Source: VRUE01 sp963819755 | Lineage (GTDB): Bacteria; Actinomycetota; Thermoleophilia; Solirubrobacterales; 70-9 | Assembly: GCA_963819755.1 (NCBI GenBank) | Contig: CAWFXB010000002.1 | Coordinates: 1,178,001-1,242,000, forward strand | Reading direction: 5' to 3' | Length of the DNA stretch: 64,000 nt | Part shown: piece by piece, positions 1-6,849 of the stretch | Numbering within the stretch: the stretch's first letter is position 1 | Layout: each line of letters begins with the position of its first letter | Notes under the pieces: model-generated | Databases searched by the model: none | What the model was told of the DNA's origin: nothing | What the model saw: the letters and a program-made list of their open reading frames with translations, nothing else | Program-made: the position numbers and the translations under genes

Positions 1-180
1 GTAGATCGAGGCCGGTTTGCTCCGGGCGGCCGGCGGCCGATTGTGGCACGGCTGCGCCGTGCTGACGGCCGCTCGTATGGCCGCCCGGACCCCCTTGACC
101 TTCGGTCTTCCGCCTACCTCGTATTGGGACTTTCTGCGATTCGGGCGATGCATTTCGCCAGTTCGAGCGACAGAGGGGGC

Positions 181-378
181 GTGGACAGGAATACGCCCTC
201 AGAGCCGACCCTCTTCACCGAGCGCACGCTTGCGGCCTACCTCCCAGTCTCGGACCGCACCATTCGCAACTGGATCAGGCGCGGTGAGCTGCCCAGCTAC
301 AAGCTCGGAGCTGCAAGACGGATCGACCCCACCGATGTCGATGCCTTCCTTGAAGCCCGCCGGGAGGCAGCGGCGTGA
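181..378 (+). CDS. Excisionase-like helix-turn-helix protein
   Basis: Small DNA-binding protein of the excisionase/MerR-type helix-turn-helix class. The core reads TLAAYLPVSDRTIRNWIRRG followed by LPSYKLGAARRIDPTDVDAFL, the usual helix-turn-helix plus wing pattern of phage and integrative-element Xis proteins, which direct the integrase toward excision. In-frame starts are GTG 43, ATG 148 and GTG 181; 181 gives 65 residues, the normal family size, and is preceded by a G-rich stretch. Its stop overlaps the GTG start of the integrase gene (GTGA), so the two were translated together. The start is uncertain; the family call is firm. Confidence 0.72.
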   Translation: MDRNTPSEPTLFTERTLAAYLPVSDRTIRNWIRRGELPSYKLGAARRIDPTDVDAFLEARREAAA

Positions 379-1470
379 GGCACCGCGAGTCCCCGATCAA
401 GCGCCGCAACCCATCGGGCGAGATCGTCTGGGTCGCCCGCTACACGGGCAGGGACGGTAAGCGCAAGGTCGCCAAACCGGTTTGGAACGGCCGCAAAGGC
501 ACGTTCGCCAGAAAGCAGGAAGCCCAGCAGGCGATCGACGAGGCCTACGGAATCGCGGATCGCCCCGACACCCTTGGCGACTATGCAGCAACCTGGACCA
601 AAAGGCATCCGCGCTCAGAACGGACGAACGACACGAATGATCACCGCATCTGCCGTGTCCTCGACGTGGAGATCGAGGGAGTGGCCCTCGAAGGACTGGC
701 CACTGCGCGAGTTGCGTCGCCGCCACACGCTCGCCCTGGTCGACCACATGCTTCGGGTCGAAGGCAGAGCCACCACCGGAGCTGTCGGCATCCTGCGCGC
801 CCTCTCGGCGATGGCCGAGGACGCGATTACCGATGAAGTGGCCGACCTCAACCCCTTCAAGGGAGTCCGCATCCGCGCCAGCGACCCGCGAGCCAAGAAG
901 AAACGCCGCCCGATTCGCGTCTTCAGCTTCGAGGAAATGCACCGCTTCGCCAAGGCGGCCGGGGCCTACGAGGCGATGGTCCGCGTCTTCACCGACACGG
1001 GCATGAGGCTCGGTGAGGTCCTGCCCTTACGCTGCGAGGACTTCGACGGCGAGACGCTGAAGGTTCGCCGCACTGCCCATGAGGGGACGATTCTCGACGG
1101 CACCAAGACCGACCACGGCGAGCAAGACGCCGGCCGCGTAGTCCCTGTTCCCGCCACCCTCGCCTGGATGCTCGAAGCCCAGATCAACCTCAACGACCCC
1201 ACATGCGATTTCCTCTTCACGACCCCCACCGGCCGCATGTGGCGCGAGCGAAACTTTTACCGCGACGTCTGGAAGCCCGCCCAGACCGCCTCGGGTCTGG
1301 ACATCCGCCCCCACGAGTGTCGCCACAGCTACGTCACCCACCTCCGTGCCGCCGGCGTCAACGACGCCGACCTGGCTGAGATCGCAGGGCATCGCGTCGA
1401 GACGATGCTGGCGAGGTATGCACATCCTGTCGGGATCGGCTTCGAGGCGGTAAGAGCGACGATCAAGTGA
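375..1470 (+). pseudogene. Tyrosine recombinase/integrase, frameshifted
   Basis: Phage-type site-specific integrase that would integrate or excise a mobile element by DNA strand exchange. The N-terminal part (from GTG 375) has the Arm-DNA-binding and core-binding style (RRNPSGEIVWVARYTGRDGK, then the WTKRHPRSERT region). The catalytic part has the Arg in TGMRLGEVLPLR, HECRHSY (H-x-x-R), AGHR and the nucleophile Tyr in MLARYAH. The two parts lie in different frames: one extra base near 697-701 separates IEGVALEGL from PLRELRRRHTLALVDHM. All catalytic residues are downstream of the shift. It follows the excisionase-like gene with a GTGA overlap. Either a decayed integrase or a sequencing indel. 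Confidence 0.85.
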
Positions 1471-1483
1471 GAGGCGCCAGAGA

Positions 1484-1518
1484 CGTGCCCTCGCCAATTT
1501 TTCGCAGGCGAGGGCACG
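1484..1518. terminator. 12-bp hairpin between convergent genes
   Basis: Perfect inverted repeat CGTGCCCTCGCC (1484-1495) and GGCGAGGGCACG (1507-1518) with an 11-base loop containing AATTTTT. It sits just after the integrase stop and before the end of the opposite-strand DGQHR gene, so it can serve both directions. No long T tract follows on either side. Confidence 0.6.
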
Positions 1519-1537
1519 GATCATCTGCCGATCCTTC

Positions 1538-2794
1538 CTAGGCGGCCTTGAGGGCTGATGGTTCGCTGAGCCAATCAGGCTGATTCTTCGCCCATGCGGT
1601 GATTGCGTCGACAAGGGCCTTCAGATCCTGTCGCCGGGACCGAGGACCCATTGCCCCCTCCGAGAACACATCGCCGGGTACCTCGGCAATCCAGGGGCTG
1701 TTGGGGGTGACTGGTCCATCCATAAACGCACTCAATTTGGCGAAGAAGTCCACGATTCCGTCCTCATCCCAGCCGTCCTGCGTGAGCTCAAAATAGACAC
1801 CCGCGAGCACACGGAGCACGCTGGTCGAGCCGAGGAGGCTGGCTTTTCGAAGATCCTCGGGGGCTAGGTTCCCATCGGCCACCTCGGCAAGCGGTCCGAA
1901 GCCGGCGAGCAGCGCGTCGAGGAACTCGTTAGTCGTCTCGACTAGGGCGTCCTCACGGAGCTCCTGCTCCTGCCGGCGACCGATCCGGCCACTCAGCCCG
2001 ACGGTAACGGTCCGGACGAATTCTGCTACGTGCTTGGCGCCGACAAGGTTAGGATTTTTCGCGCTCATACGGTCCTGCTCTGCATCAACGCGGCCCGCAA
2101 GGAGGGCGTGCTTGGACACCGGCTCCACGCAGCGGTTTACCACCTTCCGGTTGTCGAACCTGGTCCTGATCGACGACGAGATGCCCAGGGCGTTGTCGGC
2201 GATGTCAACGAACATTTGCTTATACGCGGTGGAGTCGTCCTCTATTGCAACCTGAACGGCAAGTCGCTCCTCGCTGAGCCGCCTGCGCTGACGTTCGAGT
2301 TCGCCGATCTTGTCCTCGAAATCCTTGACCATCTCCTCGGGTGAGCCGTTCTTCTTCGCCTTTGCGCGTCCGTCGCGATTTGACTCAAGCTCGTTCGCAA
2401 TTGCTTCAAGCGCGAGGTGGATGCCGAGGATCCGGTGCTGGCCGTCGAGAATCCGAATCTCACTGCGCGCAAGCTTTGGGATCCCCAGGATGCCGAACTG
2501 GGTTGATCCGATCTCCTCGGTGGCCTCGTACTCAAACATGTCCGGTGCGCGAAGCAGGATCGCTGGGCAGACCCATTCCTCGTGTTCCCTGATGTAAGCG
2601 CCGAATGCGGCGGCGTGGGCGAGGCGGACTCTGCGGTTGCCCTCGGTAGGTCGCTCAGGATCGGGCTTTGGCAGATACGCCGCGATCTCCGTTGGGGTGA
2701 GCTCGATGGCATAGATGCGCCGCTTCCCTTGAGTAAAACGAGTTGCAAAGTACCTGTCGTGGGTGCTGTAACCGCTTATTTTCTCATTAGACAT
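1538..2794 (-). CDS. DGQHR-domain protein, DndB-like
   Basis: Member of the DGQHR/DndB group, proteins found with DNA phosphorothioation loci and on many mobile elements as stand-alone genes; DndB itself acts as a regulator of dnd genes. The signature ILDGQHRILGIHLAL is at about residues 115-129. A charged, probably coiled-coil stretch follows at about 135-185 (FEDKIGELERQRRRLSEER). Length is 418 residues, somewhat longer than typical DndB. Start ATG 2794 has a near-perfect Shine-Dalgarno (AAGGAGGT, 2802-2809) at 7 bases. No dndA, C, D or E is seen in the window. The gene lies between a broken integrase and a toxin-antitoxin pair, so transfer is likely. Exact function is unknown. Confidence 0.75.
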   Translation of the reverse strand: MSNEKISGYSTHDRYFATRFTQGKRRIYAIELTPTEIAAYLPKPDPERPTEGNRRVRLAHAAAFGAYIREHEEWVCPAILLRAPDMFEYEATEEIGSTQFGILGIPKLARSEIRILDGQHRILGIHLALEAIANELESNRDGRAKAKKNGSPEEMVKDFEDKIGELERQRRRLSEERLAVQVAIEDDSTAYKQMFVDIADNALGISSSIRTRFDNRKVVNRCVEPVSKHALLAGRVDAEQDRMSAKNPNLVGAKHVAEFVRTVTVGLSGRIGRRQEQELREDALVETTNEFLDALLAGFGPLAEVADGNLAPEDLRKASLLGSTSVLRVLAGVYFELTQDGWDEDGIVDFFAKLSAFMDGPVTPNSPWIAEVPGDVFSEGAMGPRSRRQDLKALVDAITAWAKNQPDWLSEPSALKAA

Positions 2795-2801
2795 GTTGAA
2801 G

Positions 2802-2831
2802 ACCTCCTTAAATATCTAGATTTCAAATCTA
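2802..2831 (-). promoter_or_regulatory. Strong RBS plus 15-bp palindromic operator candidate
   Basis: Upstream of the DGQHR gene is an AT-rich patch in otherwise GC-rich DNA. It holds a perfect palindrome TAGATTT-C-AAATCTA (2817-2831) placed 8 bases beyond the Shine-Dalgarno AAGGAGGT (2802-2809). The position suits an operator or a 5'-leader structure controlling the DGQHR gene. No regulator is assigned. Confidence 0.5.
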
Positions 2832-2986
2832 AATCTTAATTTCCTTGTCAAGCTCTAAACCAATATCGGCGGCGTGACAGTCTGGGATCTTCGGCTTCGC
2901 AGGCTGGCGCAGGCAGCCTGGTGGGCGATCCCATAAAGCCGGCTGTCGAGCGTTGGCAGCGACCCCACTGCCGGTACCATGGGCAG

Positions 2987-3232
2987 GTGACCACGAAGGA
3001 GCAACTCCACAAGCTGGTCGACGAGCTGTCCGAGCAAGAGGCTGCCGCCGCGCTGGTAATCGTTGAGCGCCGCCGTGACGACCCTATGCTGCGGGTGCTC
3101 GCGTCCGCTCCGCTCGATGATGAGCCCTCCGATGCCGACGAGGATGCCAGCGCTGCCGAGGCGCTCGCATCCCATCGACGGGGCGAGTCGATTTCTTCGG
3201 AGCAGCTACGCGCCGAACTTGATCTCGATTGA
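2987..3232 (+). CDS. Antitoxin of a RelBE/ParDE-type pair
   Basis: Small acidic protein (81 residues from GTG 2987) starting TTKEQLHKLVDELSEQEA and ending SHRRGESISSEQLRAELDLD. This is the form of many RelB/ParD-like antitoxins, where the N-terminus binds DNA and the C-terminal acidic helix covers the toxin. The in-frame extension back to 2921 has no family resemblance, so GTG 2987 is preferred. The stop overlaps the toxin start as TTGA (3229-3232), which is the strongest evidence for its role. The operon probably autoregulates, as is usual for such pairs, although no clear operator is visible. Confidence 0.72.
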   Translation: MTTKEQLHKLVDELSEQEAAAALVIVERRRDDPMLRVLASAPLDDEPSDADEDASAAEALASHRRGESISSEQLRAELDLD

Positions 3233-3489
3233 CGCCCGGCTGGTCCCATCGGATCACGCCTCCTGCTCGACGTGACCTGAAGCGACTCGATCCGCCGGTT
3301 CAGCGCAGGATTCTCGATTCCCTCGACCGCTTCGTCGCTGCCCCGCGTGATGGGGATATCCGCAAGCTGGACTCGGTCCAGTGGCGCCTTCGCGTTGGCG
3401 ACTGGCGCGTTCGCTTCAGCTTCGATGATGAGAATCAGGTGATCGTCGTTCTGCGGGTCCTGCCGCGCGGCCGCGCCTACGACCGCTGA
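3229..3489 (+). CDS. RelE/ParE-family toxin
   Basis: 86-residue basic protein with the RelE/ParE fold pattern: a first helix SHRITPPARRDLKRLDPPVQ, then KLDSVQWRLRVGDWRVRFSFDD and the last strand VIVVLRVLPRGRAYDR. RelE toxins cleave mRNA on the ribosome and ParE toxins act on gyrase; the sequence RVGDWRVRF with the final R-x-Y favours the RelE side. Start is TTG 3229, overlapping the antitoxin stop by four bases. Such pairs stabilise mobile DNA, in keeping with the integrase upstream. Confidence 0.85.
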   Translation: MTPGWSHRITPPARRDLKRLDPPVQRRILDSLDRFVAAPRDGDIRKLDSVQWRLRVGDWRVRFSFDDENQVIVVLRVLPRGRAYDR

Positions 3490-3904
3490 TACCTCGCGCT
3501 GCGAGTCGCATTCCGGTCACATAACCGCCGCAATCCCGCCTCCCATGCGGACCACCACTGTCCTTTCAAGCCGAAGGTCGCGAGTTCGATTCTCGTCGGG
3601 CGCATTCGGGGGGTACCAAGGGTTCAGGTCGATCTCGTTGAGAGCCTCGACCACGCCCCGGACGGGCTGTAGCTCGCGTCGAAATCCCTCACGGACGGCG
3701 GCCTGTCCTTTGGGTCTAACGGCACGGTCGAAATTCAACACCGACGAGCCGGGCTTTGGAGAGAAGGGGGTCATCCCGAGTGACCTGGCGCTACGTCTCG
3801 GCTCGCCTATTCGATGAAAAACGTTCTCTATCGAGTTTTTACGAACACGCACTCGCTTCCACTTATTGCGCATTCTAGAGCCATTTTAACCAGCCACTCC
3901 GGTC
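3490..3904. other. Gene-free stretch holding the tRNA fragment
   Basis: No convincing coding region is seen over these 415 bases. The only recognisable content is the tRNA 3'-end fragment at 3561-3604. Short open frames here have no family resemblance and no ribosome site. Confidence 0.5.
3561..3604 (+). other. tRNA 3'-end fragment, candidate att site
   Basis: The segment reads as the 3' part of a tRNA: variable region AAGGTC, T-arm stem GCGAG (3580-3584), loop TTCGATT (3585-3591), stem CTCGT (3592-3596), acceptor strand CGGGCGC (3597-3603) and discriminator A (3604). No matching 5' acceptor GCGCCCG, D-arm or anticodon stem is found upstream, so it is not a whole tRNA. A tRNA 3' end left behind is the usual attL/attR footprint of an integrated element, and an integrase lies 2 kb away. 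The amino-acid identity is not assigned. Confidence 0.6.
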
Positions 3905-3934
3905 TTGACTGTCGATCTATCGGACATCTATACT
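3905..3934 (+). promoter_or_regulatory. Sigma70-type promoter giving a leaderless transcript
   Basis: Consensus-like -35 TTGACT (3905-3910) and -10 TATACT (3929-3934) are separated by 18 bp. The -10 box ends six bases before ATG 3941, so the predicted transcription start falls on the start codon itself. No Shine-Dalgarno precedes that ATG, which fits leaderless translation, common in actinobacteria. Confidence 0.65.
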
Positions 3935-3940
3935 TCCCTT

Positions 3941-4474
3941 ATGGCTCCGCCTCGCCAATGTCCTCCCTCGAGCGCCGAACGCTGGGCGGCGGCAGACGCC
4001 GCCCTGACGGCGAGAAGAGAGGGACGCCACGGCCTCTCCCACCACGCGGCTACATCGAAGTGGCCGCTTGCGACGCTTCGACGCTGGGCCAGGGTCGCCG
4101 AGCGCTATCCCTCGGCCGAGCGCGACCTGCCCTCTCTCTCGTTTTCTCACTTCGAGTGTGTGGCCGCCCATCCCAAGCGGATGGACATGCTCAAGGAAGC
4201 CGCCAGCGGCAAGTGGTCCGTCCAGAGCCTGCGGCTAAAGGCAGCAAGCATGCCGCCCGTCAGTTTTGAGCTAAAGAGCCTCGGGCCCCAGACCCTGGAT
4301 TCCGCCATCGACTACTGCCAGCGGTTGTCCAGCTTCGAGCCGAAGGCCCGAGCCAGCATGCGGCGGGCGCTCCTTCCCCGGGTGCAAACGCTGGCCGATA
4401 TGGCGAGCTCACTGGCAAGTGGCTGGGATACCGATGACGAACCCAAGGGCGAGCCAGCGCAAGCTTCACCATGA
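3941..4474 (+). CDS. Hypothetical protein, probably DNA-binding
   Basis: 177-residue protein of unknown function, first gene of a group with a ParB-like gene. The N-terminal half (SSAERWAAADAALTARREGRHGLSHHAATSKWPLATLRRWARVAERYP) has a helix-turn-helix-like layout in which LSHHAATSKWPLATLRRWAR could be the recognition unit. The C-terminal half is helical (AIDYCQRLSSFEPKARASMRRALLPR). Start ATG 3941 is chosen because a strong promoter ends six bases upstream; an in-frame TTG at 3905 would lie inside the -35 box. The next gene begins 40 bases after the stop. I do not recognise a family. Confidence 0.6.
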   Translation: MAPPRQCPPSSAERWAAADAALTARREGRHGLSHHAATSKWPLATLRRWARVAERYPSAERDLPSLSFSHFECVAAHPKRMDMLKEAASGKWSVQSLRLKAASMPPVSFELKSLGPQTLDSAIDYCQRLSSFEPKARASMRRALLPRVQTLADMASSLASGWDTDDEPKGEPAQASP

Positions 4475-4514
4475 TAAATCCGGGAGCCCCTGCTCCCATT
4501 AGCAAGGAGAATGC

Positions 4515-5462
4515 ATGAAGATCAAGGAGTACGGCAAGGACATGCCGATCAGCAAGATTCGGCAGAGCCCGCATCACTTCCGGAAAGAGTCTTCGACCGA
4601 GAAGCTCGACGACCTCGCGAAAAGCATCGAGGAAATCGGGCTGATCCATGCGGCGTCGGTCGTCGAGGATCCCTCCGGCGGCTTTGAGCTGATCAACGGC
4701 CACCGAAGGTGGCTGGCGCACAAGAAGGCCGGTCTCAAGACCATTCGTGTGAACGTCTACCGGTATGAGGAGGCGGAGCTCGAAGACGAGGCGGTTCGCC
4801 GCCAGGCCATTGCTCAGTTCCTCCTGGCAGCGAATAGCGCCGAGCCCTTGATCCCGGTGGAGAGAGCCCGGTACTACCAGGAGGCGATGGAAAAATTCGG
4901 CTGGGAGCCGAAGGATTTGGCCCGTGTACACCACAAATCCGAGGACGAGATCCTCGATGACCTGCTGTTCCTCAACCTCGAGTCCCAAGTGCTTGACCTC
5001 GCACAGGCGCACCCGGACAGCTTCAGCCAGGAGCATTTGCGTGTTCTGGCCGAGCATTCGTCTGCGAGCACCAAGAAAGCCTGGGCGATGACGCCGGGCG
5101 AGCAGGTGGAGGTCGCAACGGCGCTCGCCGAGCAGCGGGACAAGAAAGCCGTTCGCAGCCCGCGGGCGCTCGAGACCCAGATCAAGGCGATCGTCAAAGA
5201 GCGCCGCAACAAGGTCAAAGCGGAAAACCGCAAGCTTGGCAAGGGAAAAGAGGACCCGGTCAAGGCCCTATACAAGCTCTTGGACGGTGTCTCGAAATCG
5301 ATCGAGCAGCTGACGAAGGCCGACTTGTCCCCGATTGCCGGGATCGACCCGCGCGACAAGGGCAAGGCCGTCGAGTCGTTGTTCGGCATGGCGCAAGAGC
5401 TGATCGATTTCGCCGAGGGCCCGGTCGCCAAGTTGAAGGCACGACAGCGCACTGCCGCCTAG
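4515..5462 (+). CDS. ParB/Srx nuclease-fold protein
   Basis: 315-residue protein with an N-terminal ParB-like domain: IRQSPHHFRKE, then DLAKSIEEIGLIHAASV, and the CTP/phosphate-binding motif NGHRRW at residues 61-66. The middle (RYYQEAMEKFGWEPKDLARVHHKSEDEILDDLL) resembles the ParB helix-turn-helix. The rest is helical and charged. Such proteins act in plasmid or chromosome partition or as regulators on mobile elements. No ParA ATPase is adjacent, so a partition role is not shown. Shine-Dalgarno AAGGAG (4504-4509) supports ATG 4515. It is followed four bases later by the next gene, so an operon is likely. Confidence 0.82.
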   Translation: MKIKEYGKDMPISKIRQSPHHFRKESSTEKLDDLAKSIEEIGLIHAASVVEDPSGGFELINGHRRWLAHKKAGLKTIRVNVYRYEEAELEDEAVRRQAIAQFLLAANSAEPLIPVERARYYQEAMEKFGWEPKDLARVHHKSEDEILDDLLFLNLESQVLDLAQAHPDSFSQEHLRVLAEHSSASTKKAWAMTPGEQVEVATALAEQRDKKAVRSPRALETQIKAIVKERRNKVKAENRKLGKGKEDPVKALYKLLDGVSKSIEQLTKADLSPIAGIDPRDKGKAVESLFGMAQELIDFAEGPVAKLKARQRTAA

Positions 5463-5466
5463 CGAG

Positions 5467-6051
5467 ATGCCGGCGAGCAGAAAGGTCAAGAGCACCGGTA
5501 CCGGCGGGTCTTCGCCCAGGGGCGACCTTCTCAGCGAGGACCATTCGGAGATCAAGCTGGTTCCGGCCAAGGACCGGGAGTGGTGGGACAAGTTGGGCGC
5601 GGGCGCGAAGGCACGTTTTGCCGCACGCCACCGGAAAAAGTGGACCGACGAGGAAACCAGGCAGCTGATCCTCGCCGATCCCGATACCGAGGACTACTAC
5701 CAATTGGGCGCACGAATGGGCCGGGGCCCAGGGGCGCTGCGCGCGCGCCGCTCCCAGATGATTCATCTTCTTCGCGAGGAGTACAGCTACGTCGAGAGGG
5801 CCAACGCCTACTTCGACGATCCAAAGGCAAACCACAAGTTCGCCGATGTCGGACAGGTCTACCGACTGCTCGGCGAGCTCGAGATCCTCGATCTGCCAGT
5901 GAACGAGCAGTTCAAGATGGCAAGGCACCTGAAGCAGCCCTCCAATTCGTGGAGGGGAGACAACACCTCCGCAGTCGAGCAGGAGGAGAAGGCCCGGGAG
6001 CGAGCGCTCCGGCAGAGCCTCGAGGACGTGAGGAGAAGGGAGCGCCGATGA
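5467..6051 (+). CDS. Myb/SANT-like hypothetical protein
   Basis: 194-residue basic protein. Residues about 35-90 (REWWDKLGAGAKARFAARHRKKW, then TDEETRQLILADPDTEDYYQ and LGARMGRGPGALRARRSQM) have spaced Trp residues and a final basic helix like Myb/SANT or SWIRM-type DNA-binding domains. The rest is charged, with the helical segment EEKARERALRQSLEDVRRRERR at the end. It starts four bases after the ParB-like gene and its stop overlaps the next ATG (ATGA), so the three genes are co-translated. I infer DNA binding; no known function. Confidence 0.6.
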   Translation: MPASRKVKSTGTGGSSPRGDLLSEDHSEIKLVPAKDREWWDKLGAGAKARFAARHRKKWTDEETRQLILADPDTEDYYQLGARMGRGPGALRARRSQMIHLLREEYSYVERANAYFDDPKANHKFADVGQVYRLLGELEILDLPVNEQFKMARHLKQPSNSWRGDNTSAVEQEEKARERALRQSLEDVRRRERR

Positions 6052-6803
6052 GCTTCACACGAAAGTGGCAGGCCAAGGCGTCAGTCACGGTGTGCGCCGC
6101 GATGCTGTGCCTGCTCGTCCTCGCCAGCGACGCCTCCGTCGTCAAGGCGGAAGGCATCGTGCCGGTCGAAGGCGGCTGGGTGGCGACCACCTCGGCCGGT
6201 CTGCCGGTGAGCTTCGAAGTGAAGGAAGGCAACGTCCTCAACGCCCACTTCCGCTTCAACTGGGGTTTTTGCGGCACCTACGAATCCCACCTCCCCAACA
6301 CCGACCCGATCGACGCCAACGGCCATTGGAGCTTCCTCGACTCGAGAGGGCAGACGATCGAAGGGACGTTCGTCGCCCCGGACCGGGTCGAAGGCGCGGT
6401 GGATGCGGTCGAACGCGAGCTCCCGGGCTGTCCTCACACGCGGGCCACCTTCGTCGCCGCGCCCGGCGAAGTACCGCCGTACGTCAAGCCCCAGGTGTTC
6501 GCAGTACAGAACGCGAACACCGGTCACATCTCCAGGCGCCCGAGTGAAATCGTCCTCGGCAAGCACGGCTCCTTCTCCTTCCATGGCCTCAAGTGGCGGA
6601 GCTTCGGCGCTCGCAAGGCGTATGCGATCGGGAAGGCTGCAATCCGCAAGGGCAAGCGGGAATGGAACCCGCGGGCCTCGGTGCGGCTCAGCTTCCTGAT
6701 CGAAGACGGCCCCGACAAACGGATCTACTCGATCGTCCGCTACGTCCTGCATGGATCCGTTCCCCGTGGCTTCGACCACCGCGGCTTTCGGGCAGTGCGC
6801 TGA
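6048..6803 (+). CDS. Secreted protein of unknown function
   Basis: 251-residue exported protein. The N-terminus has a basic stretch (SFTRKWQAK) and a hydrophobic core (VTVCAAMLCLLVLASDASVVKA) typical of a Sec signal peptide, cleaved near residue 34. The mature part is beta-rich with two Cys (FCGTYESH and ELPGCPHTR) that could form a disulfide, and a C-terminal domain ending in HGSVPRGFDHRGFRAVR. Proteins with this layout are common in Solirubrobacterales, but I cannot name a family. ATG 6048 overlaps the preceding stop as ATGA. Confidence 0.65.
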   Translation: MSFTRKWQAKASVTVCAAMLCLLVLASDASVVKAEGIVPVEGGWVATTSAGLPVSFEVKEGNVLNAHFRFNWGFCGTYESHLPNTDPIDANGHWSFLDSRGQTIEGTFVAPDRVEGAVDAVERELPGCPHTRATFVAAPGEVPPYVKPQVFAVQNANTGHISRRPSEIVLGKHGSFSFHGLKWRSFGARKAYAIGKAAIRKGKREWNPRASVRLSFLIEDGPDKRIYSIVRYVLHGSVPRGFDHRGFRAVR

Positions 6804-6849
6804 TCGGCCAAGGCCGGCGCCGGGCCGGTACTTCGACGCCGTGGTGGGG

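Noticed and set aside
3561..3604. Functional tRNA gene
   Set aside because: Only the 3' half is present; no acceptor 5' strand, D-arm or paired anticodon stem was found upstream.
3545..3817. Short + strand frame near the tRNA fragment
   Set aside because: It runs through the tRNA-like sequence, has no ribosome site and no recognisable domain.
1..6803. Prophage
   Set aside because: No capsid, terminase, portal, tail or lysis genes are seen; the content fits a small integrative element or island edge.
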